Shown piece by piece: positions 34,572 through 43,711 of a DNA stretch of 64,000 nucleotides. Every line of letters begins with the position of its first letter. Position 1 is the stretch's first letter. The notes under the pieces were generated by a model. It saw only the letters and a list, made by a program, of their open reading frames with translations. It was not told the origin of the DNA and searched no databases. The position numbers and the translations under genes are program-made. Origin of the DNA: Moraxellaceae bacterium (lineage in GTDB: Bacteria > Pseudomonadota > Gammaproteobacteria > Pseudomonadales > Moraxellaceae); contig JAUSND010000016.1 of NCBI GenBank assembly GCA_030646295.1, forward strand, positions 186,001 to 250,000, in the 5' to 3' direction.

Positions 34572-36143
34572 TCAGTCAAAAACTGATCTGAGTCGGGTTC
34601 GCGCGCAAAAAACCGGCAGCAGGCACGACCAGTCCGGCGGGGTGTCCGTGTTGATGATGAGGGCGGCGGATTGCTCGTTTTCTGCCAGTGGTTCGTAGTG
34701 CTCCATCTGGCTTGCCACGACGTCGGCCGTGGCCTCCGAGGCGTCATGGCCGGAGGCCGCACGGCGGACTGCCCGTTCACGCAGGGTGGCGGGCGCTGCC
34801 TCAAAGACCAGCACCATCCAGGGGGTTTGCAGGGCCGTTGCCAGTGCCCGCATGCGCTCACGAGGCTCCCGGCGGATGAAGGTGGCATCAACCAGTACGG
34901 GATAACCTGCCTCCAGTACGGTTTGTGCCAGTTGCTCCAGATGTGCCTGTGTCCGCAGGTTGGCTTCTTTGGTGTAAATGCCCCCGGCAATGCGCTGGCT
35001 GGACTCCGCGGCGTGCAGACCGAACAGGCGTTTGCGTTCCACATCGGCCCGGATGCGGATCAGGCCGCAGTGGTCCACCAGATACTGCGAGTGAGTCGTC
35101 TTGCCCGATCCCGAGAGGCCATGGTTGATGATCAGGGCGCGTGGCTGGGGCCGGGTATACCGCTCGGCCAGCTCCAGATAGGCGCGGCACTGCGCAAGTG
35201 CGGACAGGCGTGCATCCCCCTCCAGCTGGGTCAGTCGTAACGCCGCAACCTTGGCGCGCACCATGGCGCGATAACAGAGATACCAGGGCAGCAGCCTGAG
35301 GCCCTGATAGTCGCCGGTGCTTTCCAGCCACTTGTTCAGGAAATGCCAGCCAAGGTCGGGGTGTGCGTTCATCTGCAGGTCCATCACCAGAAAGGCGACA
35401 TCGGACATCCGGTCAATCCAGCGCAGGGACGCATTGAACTCCAGCGCATCAAACAGCAACGGTTTGCCATCCAGCACAACGATATTGCCGAGGTGCATGT
35501 CGCCATGACACTCGCGCACATGACCGGATGTCTGCCGCTCGGCAAACACATCCTTCAGTCTGGTGAAGGCTGTCTGTGTCCATTGTTCAACGGAATCGAT
35601 GATGCCGAGCAGTGCCGGGTCGTTGATCTGCCGGCGCAGCTGGGCAAAGTTTTGCTGTACCGGCGCAAGCACGCTGTCTGGCGTGCCATAGGAGCTGCCG
35701 GTGCCGGCAATGTCCGCCGTGGCATGAAAGCCGGCAACATGGGATGCCAGATCATCCATCAGCGACAGGGTGTCCGGATGGTTGTTCAGGACAGAAGGCA
35801 GTAATGCCGATTGCGCAAAGCGTCGCATGCGGATGGCGTATTCCGCTGGCGGATCACGCGAGTCCTGATGAATTTCGACGGGATTGTCACTGATGCAAAC
35901 CAGCGTCTCGTACAGCATGGGGGCCGTGCGCCGGTTGATGCGCAACTCTTCCAGACAGGCTGCCCGCCGTTTTTCCCGCGTACTGAAATCCAGAAAGCCG
36001 AAGTTGACGGGCTTTTTTATCTTGTAGGCATGATCGCCCGCCAGCAGCACCCAGGAAATATGCGTTTCGATAAGCTCGACCTTGTCTGCCGGGTGAGGAA
36101 ACACGGAGGAGTGCATCAGGTCATCGGGCAGATTGAGTGACAT
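34572..36143 (-). CDS. Aminoglycoside-phosphotransferase-like/AAA ATPase fusion protein
   Basis: A 523-aa protein. The N-terminal ~330 residues are APH-like: HGDMHLGNIVVLDGKPLLFDALEF carries the catalytic HGD and the metal-binding Asp. The C-terminal ~170 residues are a P-loop kinase-like domain: Walker A GLSGSGKTTHSQ, then VDATFIRREPRERM. The fusion is common in Gammaproteobacteria and its substrate is unknown; it is not evidence of antibiotic resistance. It is transcribed toward alkB; the alkB repeats begin right after its stop. Confidence 0.85.
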   Translation of the reverse strand: MSLNLPDDLMHSSVFPHPADKVELIETHISWVLLAGDHAYKIKKPVNFGFLDFSTREKRRAACLEELRINRRTAPMLYETLVCISDNPVEIHQDSRDPPAEYAIRMRRFAQSALLPSVLNNHPDTLSLMDDLASHVAGFHATADIAGTGSSYGTPDSVLAPVQQNFAQLRRQINDPALLGIIDSVEQWTQTAFTRLKDVFAERQTSGHVRECHGDMHLGNIVVLDGKPLLFDALEFNASLRWIDRMSDVAFLVMDLQMNAHPDLGWHFLNKWLESTGDYQGLRLLPWYLCYRAMVRAKVAALRLTQLEGDARLSALAQCRAYLELAERYTRPQPRALIINHGLSGSGKTTHSQYLVDHCGLIRIRADVERKRLFGLHAAESSQRIAGGIYTKEANLRTQAHLEQLAQTVLEAGYPVLVDATFIRREPRERMRALATALQTPWMVLVFEAAPATLRERAVRRAASGHDASEATADVVASQMEHYEPLAENEQSAALIINTDTPPDWSCLLPVFCARTRLRSVFD

Positions 36144-36164
36144 GATCGTGCTCCGGGGCGAGTG

Positions 36165-37088
36165 TCAGTTTTTGACGGGGCGGATGCCGGACAGGGTTGC
36201 TTCACTGATGGTGCGCGCGGTCAGCAGGAAATCCTGCACAAACGCCAGCTCGGCATCTTCCTCGCGAATGGCTGCGTACAGTGTGCGCCAGATGCCTTCA
36301 CGGCCCAGCGCGAGCGTTTTTACCCAGCCGCGCTGCACGTACTCCTGCGCGGCCCATGAGGGCAGGGCGCAAACACCACGGCCACTGGCGACCAGTTGCA
36401 CCATCATGAGGGTGAGTTCACTGGTACGCGTGCGGGCGGGCCGTACACCGGCCGGGTGCAGGAAGTGCGTGAATATGTCGAGCCGGTCCTCATCCACGGG
36501 ATAGGTAATCAGTGTTTCGGTTGCCAGCGCTGGCGGCATTACAAAGTCCTGTCCGGAAAGCGGGTGTGACTGCGCCACAACCAGCAGTGCCTCGTAATCA
36601 AAGAGTGGCACAAACTTCAGGTCGTTGCGCTGCAGGTCCGGATTGGATGTCACCACCAGATCCAGCTCGCGGCGCGTCAGTGCCTCCTGGGCATCCCCGT
36701 GAAACCCGCTCACAAAATCCAGCTCCACCTCTGGCCAGTCTTCGCGATAGCGGTTGAGCGCCGGCATCAGCCATTCAAAGCAGCTGTGGCATTCAATGGC
36801 CATCACCATGCGCCCGGCGCGACCGGTTTTGAGTTTGCCGATGTCACGCTCGGCCGCCCGGATGGCCGGCAGGGCCAGATCGGCCAGCTCCAGCAAGCGT
36901 TCGCCTGCCCGGGTAAAGCGGGGCGGGTAGGTCTTGCGGGCAAACAGGCTAAGGCCCAGACCGTCTTCAAGCCCCTTGAGCTGGTGGGACAGGGCCGACT
37001 GGGTAAGGTGCAGGCGCTCGGCCGCCTCGGCCAGCGAGCCGGTATCACGGATGGCGGCAAGTGTGCGCAGATGGCGAATATCAATCAT
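36165..37088 (-). CDS. metR: LysR-family methionine regulator MetR
   Basis: A 307-aa LysR-type regulator with N-terminal helix-turn-helix (LAEAAERLHLTQSALSHQLKGLE, ~19-41) and a substrate-binding domain. MIDIRHLRTLAAIRDTGSL and GRAGRMVMAIECHSCFEWLMPAL match MetR. It is divergent from metE with two MetR-box-like sequences between, the classic arrangement in which homocysteine-bound MetR activates metE. Confidence 0.93.
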   Translation of the reverse strand: MIDIRHLRTLAAIRDTGSLAEAAERLHLTQSALSHQLKGLEDGLGLSLFARKTYPPRFTRAGERLLELADLALPAIRAAERDIGKLKTGRAGRMVMAIECHSCFEWLMPALNRYREDWPEVELDFVSGFHGDAQEALTRRELDLVVTSNPDLQRNDLKFVPLFDYEALLVVAQSHPLSGQDFVMPPALATETLITYPVDEDRLDIFTHFLHPAGVRPARTRTSELTLMMVQLVASGRGVCALPSWAAQEYVQRGWVKTLALGREGIWRTLYAAIREEDAELAFVQDFLLTARTISEATLSGIRPVKN

Positions 37089-37103
37089 GGCGTCATGTCT
37101 TCA

Positions 37104-37116
37104 TGAGGAGAATTCA
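37104..37116. promoter_or_regulatory. MetR box 1
   Basis: TGAGGAGAATTCA matches the MetR consensus TGAANNNNNTTCA with one mismatch at position 4. It lies 16 bp upstream of the metR start, so it may also serve autorepression. Confidence 0.55.
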
Positions 37117-37134
37117 ATTGTCCGATTAGATAAT

Positions 37135-37147
37135 TGATTTTGATTCA
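37135..37147. promoter_or_regulatory. MetR box 2
   Basis: TGATTTTGATTCA matches TGAANNNNNTTCA with one mismatch at position 4. It lies about 50 bp upstream of the metE start. Confidence 0.6.
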
Positions 37148-37195
37148 TGTAAAGCCTGATTCACACTGAGCGCCATTCAAGTAGGGAGCAGCATC

Positions 37196-39565
37196 ATGAA
37201 GGCGCATGTACTGGGGTTTCCGCGCATTGGCGCGGACCGCGAACTGAAAAAGGCTCTGGAGGCGTACTGGACTGGCAAGACCAGCCAGGCCGACCTTGAG
37301 CTGGTGGGGCAAGAGCTGCGCGCCCGGCACTGGGCACAGCAGGCAGAGTCGGGCCTTGATGTTGTGACGGTCGGTGACTTTGCCTTTTACGACCAGATAC
37401 TGTCGACCTCGGCCTTGCTGGGCGTGGTGCCCGAGCGCTTTGGTCCGGTGACCGGCGAGGTTGATCTCGATACCCAGTTCCGCATGGCCCGGGGCAGGGC
37501 ACCGACAGGAGCGGATACCGTCGCCCAGGAAATGACCAAATGGTTTGATACCAATTACCACTATCTCGTGCCGGAGCTGACGGCAGACCAGTCGTTCAGG
37601 ATTGGCAGCACGCGACTGTTTGATGAAGTCAGGGAGGCACAGGCGCAAGGGCACACGGCCAAGGTTGTGCTGACAGGGCCGCTGACCTATCTGTGGCTGG
37701 GCAAGTGTGCCGGTGACGAGTTCCAGAAACTTGACCTGCTGCCAGGATTGCTGCCTGTTTATGCCGACATCCTGACGCAACTGGCGGCACTGGGCGTGGA
37801 GTGGGTACAGATAGACGAGCCGATTCTCTCGCTGGATTTGCCGGTGATCTGGCAGGCCGCCTTCGAGTCTGTCTACAACCGCCTGCAGCGTCGCGACATC
37901 AATATCCTGATCGCCAACTACTACGGCCCACTGGCCGACAATCTGTGGCTGGCCTGTCATCTGCCCGTTGCCGGACTGCACATTGATGTCACACGCTCCG
38001 GTGGCGAATGGCAGCAGGTTGTTGATCGCCTGCCCGAGTACAAGGTGTTGTCACTGGGCGTGATTGACGGGCGCAATATCTGGCGTGCAAACCTGCGCGA
38101 GAAAATGGCATTGCTCAAAGAGGCAAAGGCCAGGATGGGTGACCGGCTCTGGGTTGGCAGCAGCTGTTCCTTGCAGCATGTCCCTGTGGATCTGGTTCGC
38201 GAAAAGGCACTGTCATCCGAACTGCGTTCCTGGTTGTCATTTGCCGTGCAGAAACTGGATGAAGTGGCTGTATTGAAAGCCGCGCTGCAGCATCCGGATG
38301 ATTCTCATGTGATTGCTGCGCTCCGGGGTGCCGATCTGGCATCGGCCTCACGCAAGGATGCAGCCAACTGGAAGAATACGGCTGTGCAGGCCCGCGTTGC
38401 AGCCCTGAAGGCAGGTGATGCCGAGCGTGCCAGTCCTTATGCAATACGCGAGACAAGGCAGGCAGAGTCATTGCAGCTGCCTGCATTGCCAACCACGACC
38501 ATCGGTTCATTTCCGCAAACGGCAGAAATCCGGCAGGCTAGGGCATTGTTCAAAGCCGGCACATTGGGTGCGAGCGCCTATGAAGCGGCAATGAAGGCAG
38601 AAATAGCCTACGCCGTGCGCGAGCAGGAAGAGCTGGGTCTGGATGTTCTGGTACATGGTGAAGCCGAACGCAATGACATGGTGGAATATTTTGGCGAGCA
38701 GCTGGCAGGTTTTGCATTTACACAGCATGGCTGGGTGCAGAGCTATGGCAGCCGCTGCGTCAAGCCGCCGGTAATTGTGGGTGATGTAAGCCGGCCGCAG
38801 CCAATGACAGTGAAATGGGCAGAGTATGCCCAGTCGCTGACGTCACGCTACATGAAGGGAATGCTCACGGGCCCTGTTACCATCCTGTGCTGGTCATTCC
38901 TGCGTGATGACGTGCCGCGTGAAACCGTGGCACTGCAACTGGCGCTGGCGGTACGTGATGAAGTGTGTGACCTGGAAGCGGCAGGCATACGCATCATCCA
39001 GATTGACGAACCTGCTTTCCGTGAGGGCTTGCCATTGCGCAAGCGTGATCAGGCAGACTACTGGCGCTGGGCCGTGCGTGCCTTTCGTGTATCGGCTTCT
39101 GGCGTGAAAGATGCCACGCAGATCCACACCCACATGTGCTATTCGGAGTTCAATGACTGCATCGCGCATATCGCTGCGATGGACGCCGATGTCATTACCA
39201 TTGAGACAGCACGTTCGGCGATGGAGTTGTTGCGTGCGTTTGAGCGGTTCGACTATCCGAATGCCATTGGTCCAGGGGTTTATGACATTCATTCCCCGCG
39301 CGTTCCAACGGTTGAGGCCATGGTACATCTGTTGCGTGTGGCAGCGTCACGCATCCAGACGCATCGGCTGTGGGTTAATCCGGATTGCGGCCTTAAAACG
39401 CGCGGCTGGCCGGAAACCCGTGACGCACTGGCCGCCATGGTTGGTGCAGCAAGAGTGGTGCGGGAACAGCCGTTGTTGACGTCAGTGACAGGCAGTGATG
39501 AACGCGCCGATGTACAACCGGTGACATCGCATCATGCCGGTTGCTGTACCGTGGATGAGGTATAG
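37196..39565 (+). CDS. metE: Cobalamin-independent methionine synthase
   Basis: A 789-aa cytosolic enzyme that transfers methyl from methyltetrahydrofolate-polyglutamate to homocysteine. MKAHVLGFPRIGADRELKKALEAYW is the family start. LPTTTIGSFPQTAEIRQAR opens the C-terminal barrel. THMCYSEFNDC supplies zinc ligands His and Cys, and NPDCGLKTRGWPET the third Cys. The protein is about 30 residues longer than usual, ending in a tail TSHHAGCCTVDEV of unknown meaning. GGGAG lies before the ATG. It is activated by MetR in relatives. Confidence 0.96.
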   Translation: MKAHVLGFPRIGADRELKKALEAYWTGKTSQADLELVGQELRARHWAQQAESGLDVVTVGDFAFYDQILSTSALLGVVPERFGPVTGEVDLDTQFRMARGRAPTGADTVAQEMTKWFDTNYHYLVPELTADQSFRIGSTRLFDEVREAQAQGHTAKVVLTGPLTYLWLGKCAGDEFQKLDLLPGLLPVYADILTQLAALGVEWVQIDEPILSLDLPVIWQAAFESVYNRLQRRDINILIANYYGPLADNLWLACHLPVAGLHIDVTRSGGEWQQVVDRLPEYKVLSLGVIDGRNIWRANLREKMALLKEAKARMGDRLWVGSSCSLQHVPVDLVREKALSSELRSWLSFAVQKLDEVAVLKAALQHPDDSHVIAALRGADLASASRKDAANWKNTAVQARVAALKAGDAERASPYAIRETRQAESLQLPALPTTTIGSFPQTAEIRQARALFKAGTLGASAYEAAMKAEIAYAVREQEELGLDVLVHGEAERNDMVEYFGEQLAGFAFTQHGWVQSYGSRCVKPPVIVGDVSRPQPMTVKWAEYAQSLTSRYMKGMLTGPVTILCWSFLRDDVPRETVALQLALAVRDEVCDLEAAGIRIIQIDEPAFREGLPLRKRDQADYWRWAVRAFRVSASGVKDATQIHTHMCYSEFNDCIAHIAAMDADVITIETARSAMELLRAFERFDYPNAIGPGVYDIHSPRVPTVEAMVHLLRVAASRIQTHRLWVNPDCGLKTRGWPETRDALAAMVGAARVVREQPLLTSVTGSDERADVQPVTSHHAGCCTVDEV

Positions 39566-39594
39566 ACGAGGTATAAAGATAGGGCACGAGAAGG

Positions 39595-40383
39595 TCAGTC
39601 GGTGACCTTTTCGTTGTCCTTGATGAAATCCAGATTGAGTGGTGGCGCACTGGCGTAGCAGTCATCCAGCGCGAGCAGGTAATATTCCATTCCCCTCATG
39701 GCTGCAGCAAATGCCAGCTTGCGGCTTTTTTCATCCACACACAGCCGTTTGATCAGTTCCATTGCCTCATGCGGATGCGCATCGTCATAGTGTGCATGCG
39801 CACGCAGCCACGCCATGGAACGTTTGTCGATGCTGGCCTCGCCACGGTCCGCATAGGCGCGCATGCCTTTGACAACGGCAATTGTCCAGTCACCCGTTGC
39901 CCATTCGATGGCCAGATTGGTGGCCGCAATCCCTTCGGCAATTGTGCCTCTCTGGTTCATGTGCCAGAGATAGTGGTTGATGGCATCCATTGCTGGTGGC
40001 GGTGTCACCGAGTCCAGTTCTTCGTCAGTGATGCCGAAACCTTTTGCCCAGTCGCGGTACCAGTAGAGATGCCGCTGCTCGATCATGATGTTGTTGATCA
40101 GCCAGTCACGCGTATCCAGCACGCCAGGTTCACTGATGTGATGGGTTTTCGATAGCGTCAGGCTCATGTAGTGCGGAAAGTTGCCGACCAGCGGGTAAAA
40201 ATTGAGAAGGGCGTGCCGGAATCTGGCCAAAGACAAATCACCCGATGCCATTTCCACAAACAAGGGATGACGGGCAATCCTGTCTTTCAATGGCTCCAGT
40301 CTTTCCCAGAATTCCTGGGACCAGCCAGCATGCGGCGTACAGACTATTTGCCCGTAGCGTTCTTTTTGTTTTTTTTCTGTCAC
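39595..40383 (-). CDS. undA: UndA-like heme-oxygenase-fold diiron oxidase
   Basis: A 262-aa protein of the TenA/PqqC-like heme-oxygenase-fold diiron oxidase group. Candidate iron ligands are all present: Glu102 and His105 (MIEQRH), Glu160 (LAIEWATGDW), and His196, Asp200 and His203 (HAHYDDAHP). Their spacing equals that of Pseudomonas UndA (261 aa), as I remember it, which converts lauric acid to 1-undecene. The segments GIAATNLAIEWATGDW and WLRAHAHYDDAHPHEAMELI also look very close to UndA. GTG 40383 is preferred, with GGGGAA upstream. An alternative is an uncharacterised homologue with another substrate. It converges on metE. Confidence 0.7.
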   Translation of the reverse strand: MTEKKQKERYGQIVCTPHAGWSQEFWERLEPLKDRIARHPLFVEMASGDLSLARFRHALLNFYPLVGNFPHYMSLTLSKTHHISEPGVLDTRDWLINNIMIEQRHLYWYRDWAKGFGITDEELDSVTPPPAMDAINHYLWHMNQRGTIAEGIAATNLAIEWATGDWTIAVVKGMRAYADRGEASIDKRSMAWLRAHAHYDDAHPHEAMELIKRLCVDEKSRKLAFAAAMRGMEYYLLALDDCYASAPPLNLDFIKDNEKVTD

Positions 40384-40577
40384 GGCAATTCCCCTTTGCC
40401 AACTATCAATGACCATACGCAATGCAACAGGGGCTTGCAAGGGATGAGTGGTGTATCCGGGGGATGGGTGGATGGCTCGGCTGAGGCGAAACCATGATTT
40501 TGTTCTATGGTTTAAAAAGCTGTGGCAGCATTTATTTCTAAATGGAATAACGACTTATCTGTTTGTGGTGGGCGGGC

Positions 40578-41828
40578 ATGTCACATAAGGAACATGAGTG
40601 GAGTGATGACACGCCGGTGCGTCGGTCTGCATGGCATCTGGCTTTTTCTGAGGCATTGGAGGGCGCATACGGGAAAGATCACCAGAAGCGTGCCGTAGAA
40701 GCATTTCGCCATAGCTCGTTTTTCATTTTTCTTCTTTATGCCTTGCTCAGTTCCGGCATCTACATGTTCATGCCAGAGCAGGATGTCTCACGCTGGTTCG
40801 CGCTTTATGGTGGTGTTGGCATCATCATCATGCTGGCTGGCGTTTTTTCACGCATCAGTTTTCTGGATGACTGGTTTCCGGTGTACACCGGCGTGGGCAG
40901 TTGCGCTGCTGTGGCGTTGTCGGTTGCGGTGACCGGGGTTGTCGGCGATTCGGTGTCAGGGCAGCTCACCCAGGTTGCCATCATGTATGCCGTCGTCATC
41001 ATTTATAGCGTGGTGGGGCTTACCTTCCGGCAGGCATGTTGTGCCGGCTGGACCGGTGGAGCCTTTGGCGTGCTGCTGGCCTTGAGCCTGAACGGGGAAG
41101 TGAACTGGGACCTGCTTCACCGTACCTATACCGGCAGTAGTCTGCTCGGCATGTTTATAGCGTACTTTTCGGAACGCCGTGACCGTGATCTGTTCATACA
41201 GACAAGGCTGCTGCACATGGCACGAGAAAAAGCAGAAACCTACGCCGGCCAACTGGATTTGCTGTCACGCAAGGATGCCCTGACCGGACTGGCCAATCGT
41301 CGGCACTTTGCCGAGATAATGCAGCAGGAATGGCGTCGCGCTGCACGCAGTGAGTCACTGGTTGCAGTGTTGATGGTGGATATTGACCACTTCAAGCACC
41401 TGAATGACAAGCTGGGGCATGTGAAAGGTGATGACTGCTTGCGCAAGGTGGCGGAAATCATTGAGGAGCATGCACGCCGGCCGGGAGATCTTGCTGTCCG
41501 GTACGGTGGGGAAGAGTTTCTGCTGTTGTATCCGGGCGCAGACCGGGAGTCTGCGGTTGCGCATGCAGAGCGCTTGCTTGCGTCATTCAGGAAGGCACGC
41601 ATTCCCCAGGCGCCTGGTTTGCTTCGTGATGTCGTCAGCATCAGTGTGGGCGTGGCGGTCACCATGCCGGGCAAGGGCATGGTGGAGCCGGAGGAGCTGA
41701 TCTGTGCTGCTGATGATGCGCTCTATGAGGCAAAAAATGCAGGCCGCGATGGTTGGCGTTACGCTGCCGGCATTGGTGACTTTCCTGCTGAAAAGGCCGT
41801 TGCGACCGCTCAGGAAGACAATGTCTGA
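40578..41828 (+). CDS. Membrane diguanylate cyclase (GGDEF)
   Basis: A 416-aa protein with five to six TM helices (~45-205) and a C-terminal GGDEF domain (DALTGLANRRHFAEIM ... DIDHFKHLNDKLGH ... RYGGEEFLLLYPGA). The active-site GGEEF is intact, and RPGD five residues before it is a complete inhibitory I-site, so product feedback by cyclic di-GMP is expected. The sensor is a plain multi-helix membrane region with no named domain. ATG 40578 is chosen over in-frame TTG. It is monocistronic. Confidence 0.92.
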   Translation: MSHKEHEWSDDTPVRRSAWHLAFSEALEGAYGKDHQKRAVEAFRHSSFFIFLLYALLSSGIYMFMPEQDVSRWFALYGGVGIIIMLAGVFSRISFLDDWFPVYTGVGSCAAVALSVAVTGVVGDSVSGQLTQVAIMYAVVIIYSVVGLTFRQACCAGWTGGAFGVLLALSLNGEVNWDLLHRTYTGSSLLGMFIAYFSERRDRDLFIQTRLLHMAREKAETYAGQLDLLSRKDALTGLANRRHFAEIMQQEWRRAARSESLVAVLMVDIDHFKHLNDKLGHVKGDDCLRKVAEIIEEHARRPGDLAVRYGGEEFLLLYPGADRESAVAHAERLLASFRKARIPQAPGLLRDVVSISVGVAVTMPGKGMVEPEELICAADDALYEAKNAGRDGWRYAAGIGDFPAEKAVATAQEDNV

Positions 41829-41840
41829 AGCGGTTTCCTG

Positions 41841-42446
41841 TTACTGCCTTGTATAGGCGTCAATCCGGGTTCCCTGCATTGTGTAAAGCGACTCTGCAAT
41901 TTCACTTTGCATGGTTTCAACCTTGAGTGTGCCCGCAACCCAGAATGGTTCGTACAGTGCCTGCACATCAAAACCGACCGGGTAGCGCACAAAGATGATC
42001 TGGTTGGGTGGTGGTGGCGGTACATGGGTGCAGGCGCCAAAGTAGGGGACCAGAAAGAAGCTGGTGATGGCTCCCTTTGCGTTGTAATCCACCGGCACGA
42101 TGTAGCCGGGAATTTTCACCTGCTTGTTGTGCCATGCCTTTACCGGCAAATACACCGGCGCTTCGCGATTGCCTTCAAGGGCATTGAATACATCATCGCT
42201 CGTTAGCGGATTGCTGCGTGGCCGCTCTTGTCCCTTGCTGTGATCCACATTGCCGGGGTTGACCAGTTTGGCACGTTCGCTGTCGGGCACCAGTTGTGGC
42301 CAGCCCAGCGTCACGACGCCTTTTGTGCTGACGGCAGGTGTGGTCTTTTTCTTCTCGGCGGCGTGCAGTGGCTGAGACAGGCATAACGCCGGAACCAGCA
42401 GCAACATCCCCGTTTTTCTCATCAGGGTCATCATTGGAATACTCAC
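41841..42446 (-). CDS. DUF3299 exported protein (zrg-type operon)
   Basis: A 201-aa protein with a signal peptide (ends near LHAAE). The body VKIPGYIVPVDYNAKGAITSFFLVPYFGACTHVPPPPPNQIIFV is the DUF3299 signature, with Cys and His that could bind metal. It is the last gene of a four-gene leftward operon (DUF2796, ATPase, permease, DUF3299), each overlapping the next. The same set is known as the zinc-regulated zrg locus in Vibrio. The start is GTG overlapping the permease stop. Confidence 0.85.
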   Translation of the reverse strand: MSIPMMTLMRKTGMLLLVPALCLSQPLHAAEKKKTTPAVSTKGVVTLGWPQLVPDSERAKLVNPGNVDHSKGQERPRSNPLTSDDVFNALEGNREAPVYLPVKAWHNKQVKIPGYIVPVDYNAKGAITSFFLVPYFGACTHVPPPPPNQIIFVRYPVGFDVQALYEPFWVAGTLKVETMQSEIAESLYTMQGTRIDAYTRQ

Positions 42447-43711
42447 AGGCGCGGCGAGAGGCCGTCGGACAACAGGTTGCGATAGGCGCGCAGTGCCGGC
42501 AACAGGCCGGTGACAAACGCAGCAGAAATCACGGCGACAAGAACAAGCCCTTCACTGGCGCCGGGCATGCGCAACGGCATGAACAGGCCAAATTCACTGG
42601 CCAGCCAGGGCTTCAGGCCAAGCAGGGCGGCATGAAATATCAGCAGGCCGGCAAGGGCACCTGCAATGCCGACCAGTCCGCTTTCCATCAGCAGCAAGCC
42701 GAAGACATGTCGTGGACGTGCGCCAACAGCACGCAGGATGGCCAGCTCGCGGCGGCGTTCGTTCAGGCTGGTAAGCATGACTGCCATCAGGCCAAGCAAA
42801 CCGGCAACGGCAACACAGGCAGAAACCAGCAGCAGGATTTTTTCCATCAGCGCAAAGCTTTGCCAGAGCTCAGCCAGTGCCACACCAGGCAGGATGGCCA
42901 TCAACGGTTCCTTGTTGTAGGTGTTGATGCCGCGTTGCAGGTTGAACACGGCGAGTCGGCTCTTCAATCCGACAAGGGCGGCAGTGATGGTGGTGGGGGC
43001 CAGACTCATCTGCTGTGCCGCATCGGCACTGATGCCGGCGCCCAGCGGTGGCGCGCCATTCTGCCAGTCCACATGCAGGGCCTCCATGCCGGCCAGCGTG
43101 ATGTGTACCGTGCGATCCACCGGGGTTCCCGTCGGCAACAGGATGCCGGTCACCATGAAGGGCTTGTCGGCATGGTCGCTGAGCGCATTTTCGGCGATGC
43201 CATGACTCAGGACGATCTTGTCACCAGTCTTGTAGCCCAGCTTCCGGGCAACGTCGCTGCCAAGAACAACATCGAACAAGCCCTTGAAGCCGTCCGGAGT
43301 TTTTGCGGAACTGAACTTGAGTGCCTGGTTTTCCCCGTAGTGATAGTGCTCGAAGTAGCTGTTGTCGGTAGCCAGTACGCGATATCCACGATGCGAGTCG
43401 CCCAGCGATACCGGAATGGCCCATGCAACCTTGGGATGCGTACGCACCAGTTCGAAACTGCTCCACGAAAAATTGCCGGTAGCCTCGCCCAGGCGGAATA
43501 CCGAATACAGCAGTAATTGGGAGCCGCCACCACGTGCTCCCACAATCAGGTCCACGCCACTGACGGTTTGCGCAAAGCTGGTTTTTGATTCCACCCGTAC
43601 GCGTTCCACGGCCAGTAGCAGTGCCACACTCACGGCAATGGCAAATACCGTCAGCCCAACGCTGAGGCGGCGGTTCCAGAGGCTTTTCAGTGCCAGATGC
43701 CAGAGACTCAT
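42443..43711 (-). CDS. ABC transporter permease, FtsX/MacB type
   Basis: A 422-aa permease with an N-terminal TM helix (~18-38), a ~220-residue periplasmic domain and three C-terminal TM helices (LLLVSACVAVAGLLGLMAVM ... LVGIAGALAGLLIFHAALLG ... GLVLVAVISAAFVTGLLPAL). RRRELAILRAVGARPRHVFGLLL is the FtsX-family coupling motif. Members act as mechanotransmitters or lipoprotein extractors rather than classical pumps. It overlaps both neighbours by 4 bp. Confidence 0.9.
   Translation of the reverse strand: MSLWHLALKSLWNRRLSVGLTVFAIAVSVALLLAVERVRVESKTSFAQTVSGVDLIVGARGGGSQLLLYSVFRLGEATGNFSWSSFELVRTHPKVAWAIPVSLGDSHRGYRVLATDNSYFEHYHYGENQALKFSSAKTPDGFKGLFDVVLGSDVARKLGYKTGDKIVLSHGIAENALSDHADKPFMVTGILLPTGTPVDRTVHITLAGMEALHVDWQNGAPPLGAGISADAAQQMSLAPTTITAALVGLKSRLAVFNLQRGINTYNKEPLMAILPGVALAELWQSFALMEKILLLVSACVAVAGLLGLMAVMLTSLNERRRELAILRAVGARPRHVFGLLLMESGLVGIAGALAGLLIFHAALLGLKPWLASEFGLFMPLRMPGASEGLVLVAVISAAFVTGLLPALRAYRNLLSDGLSPRL

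Noticed and set aside
34572-36143. Aminoglycoside resistance gene
   Set aside because: The APH-like domain belongs to a common housekeeping-type fusion with a P-loop domain; nothing indicates drug modification.
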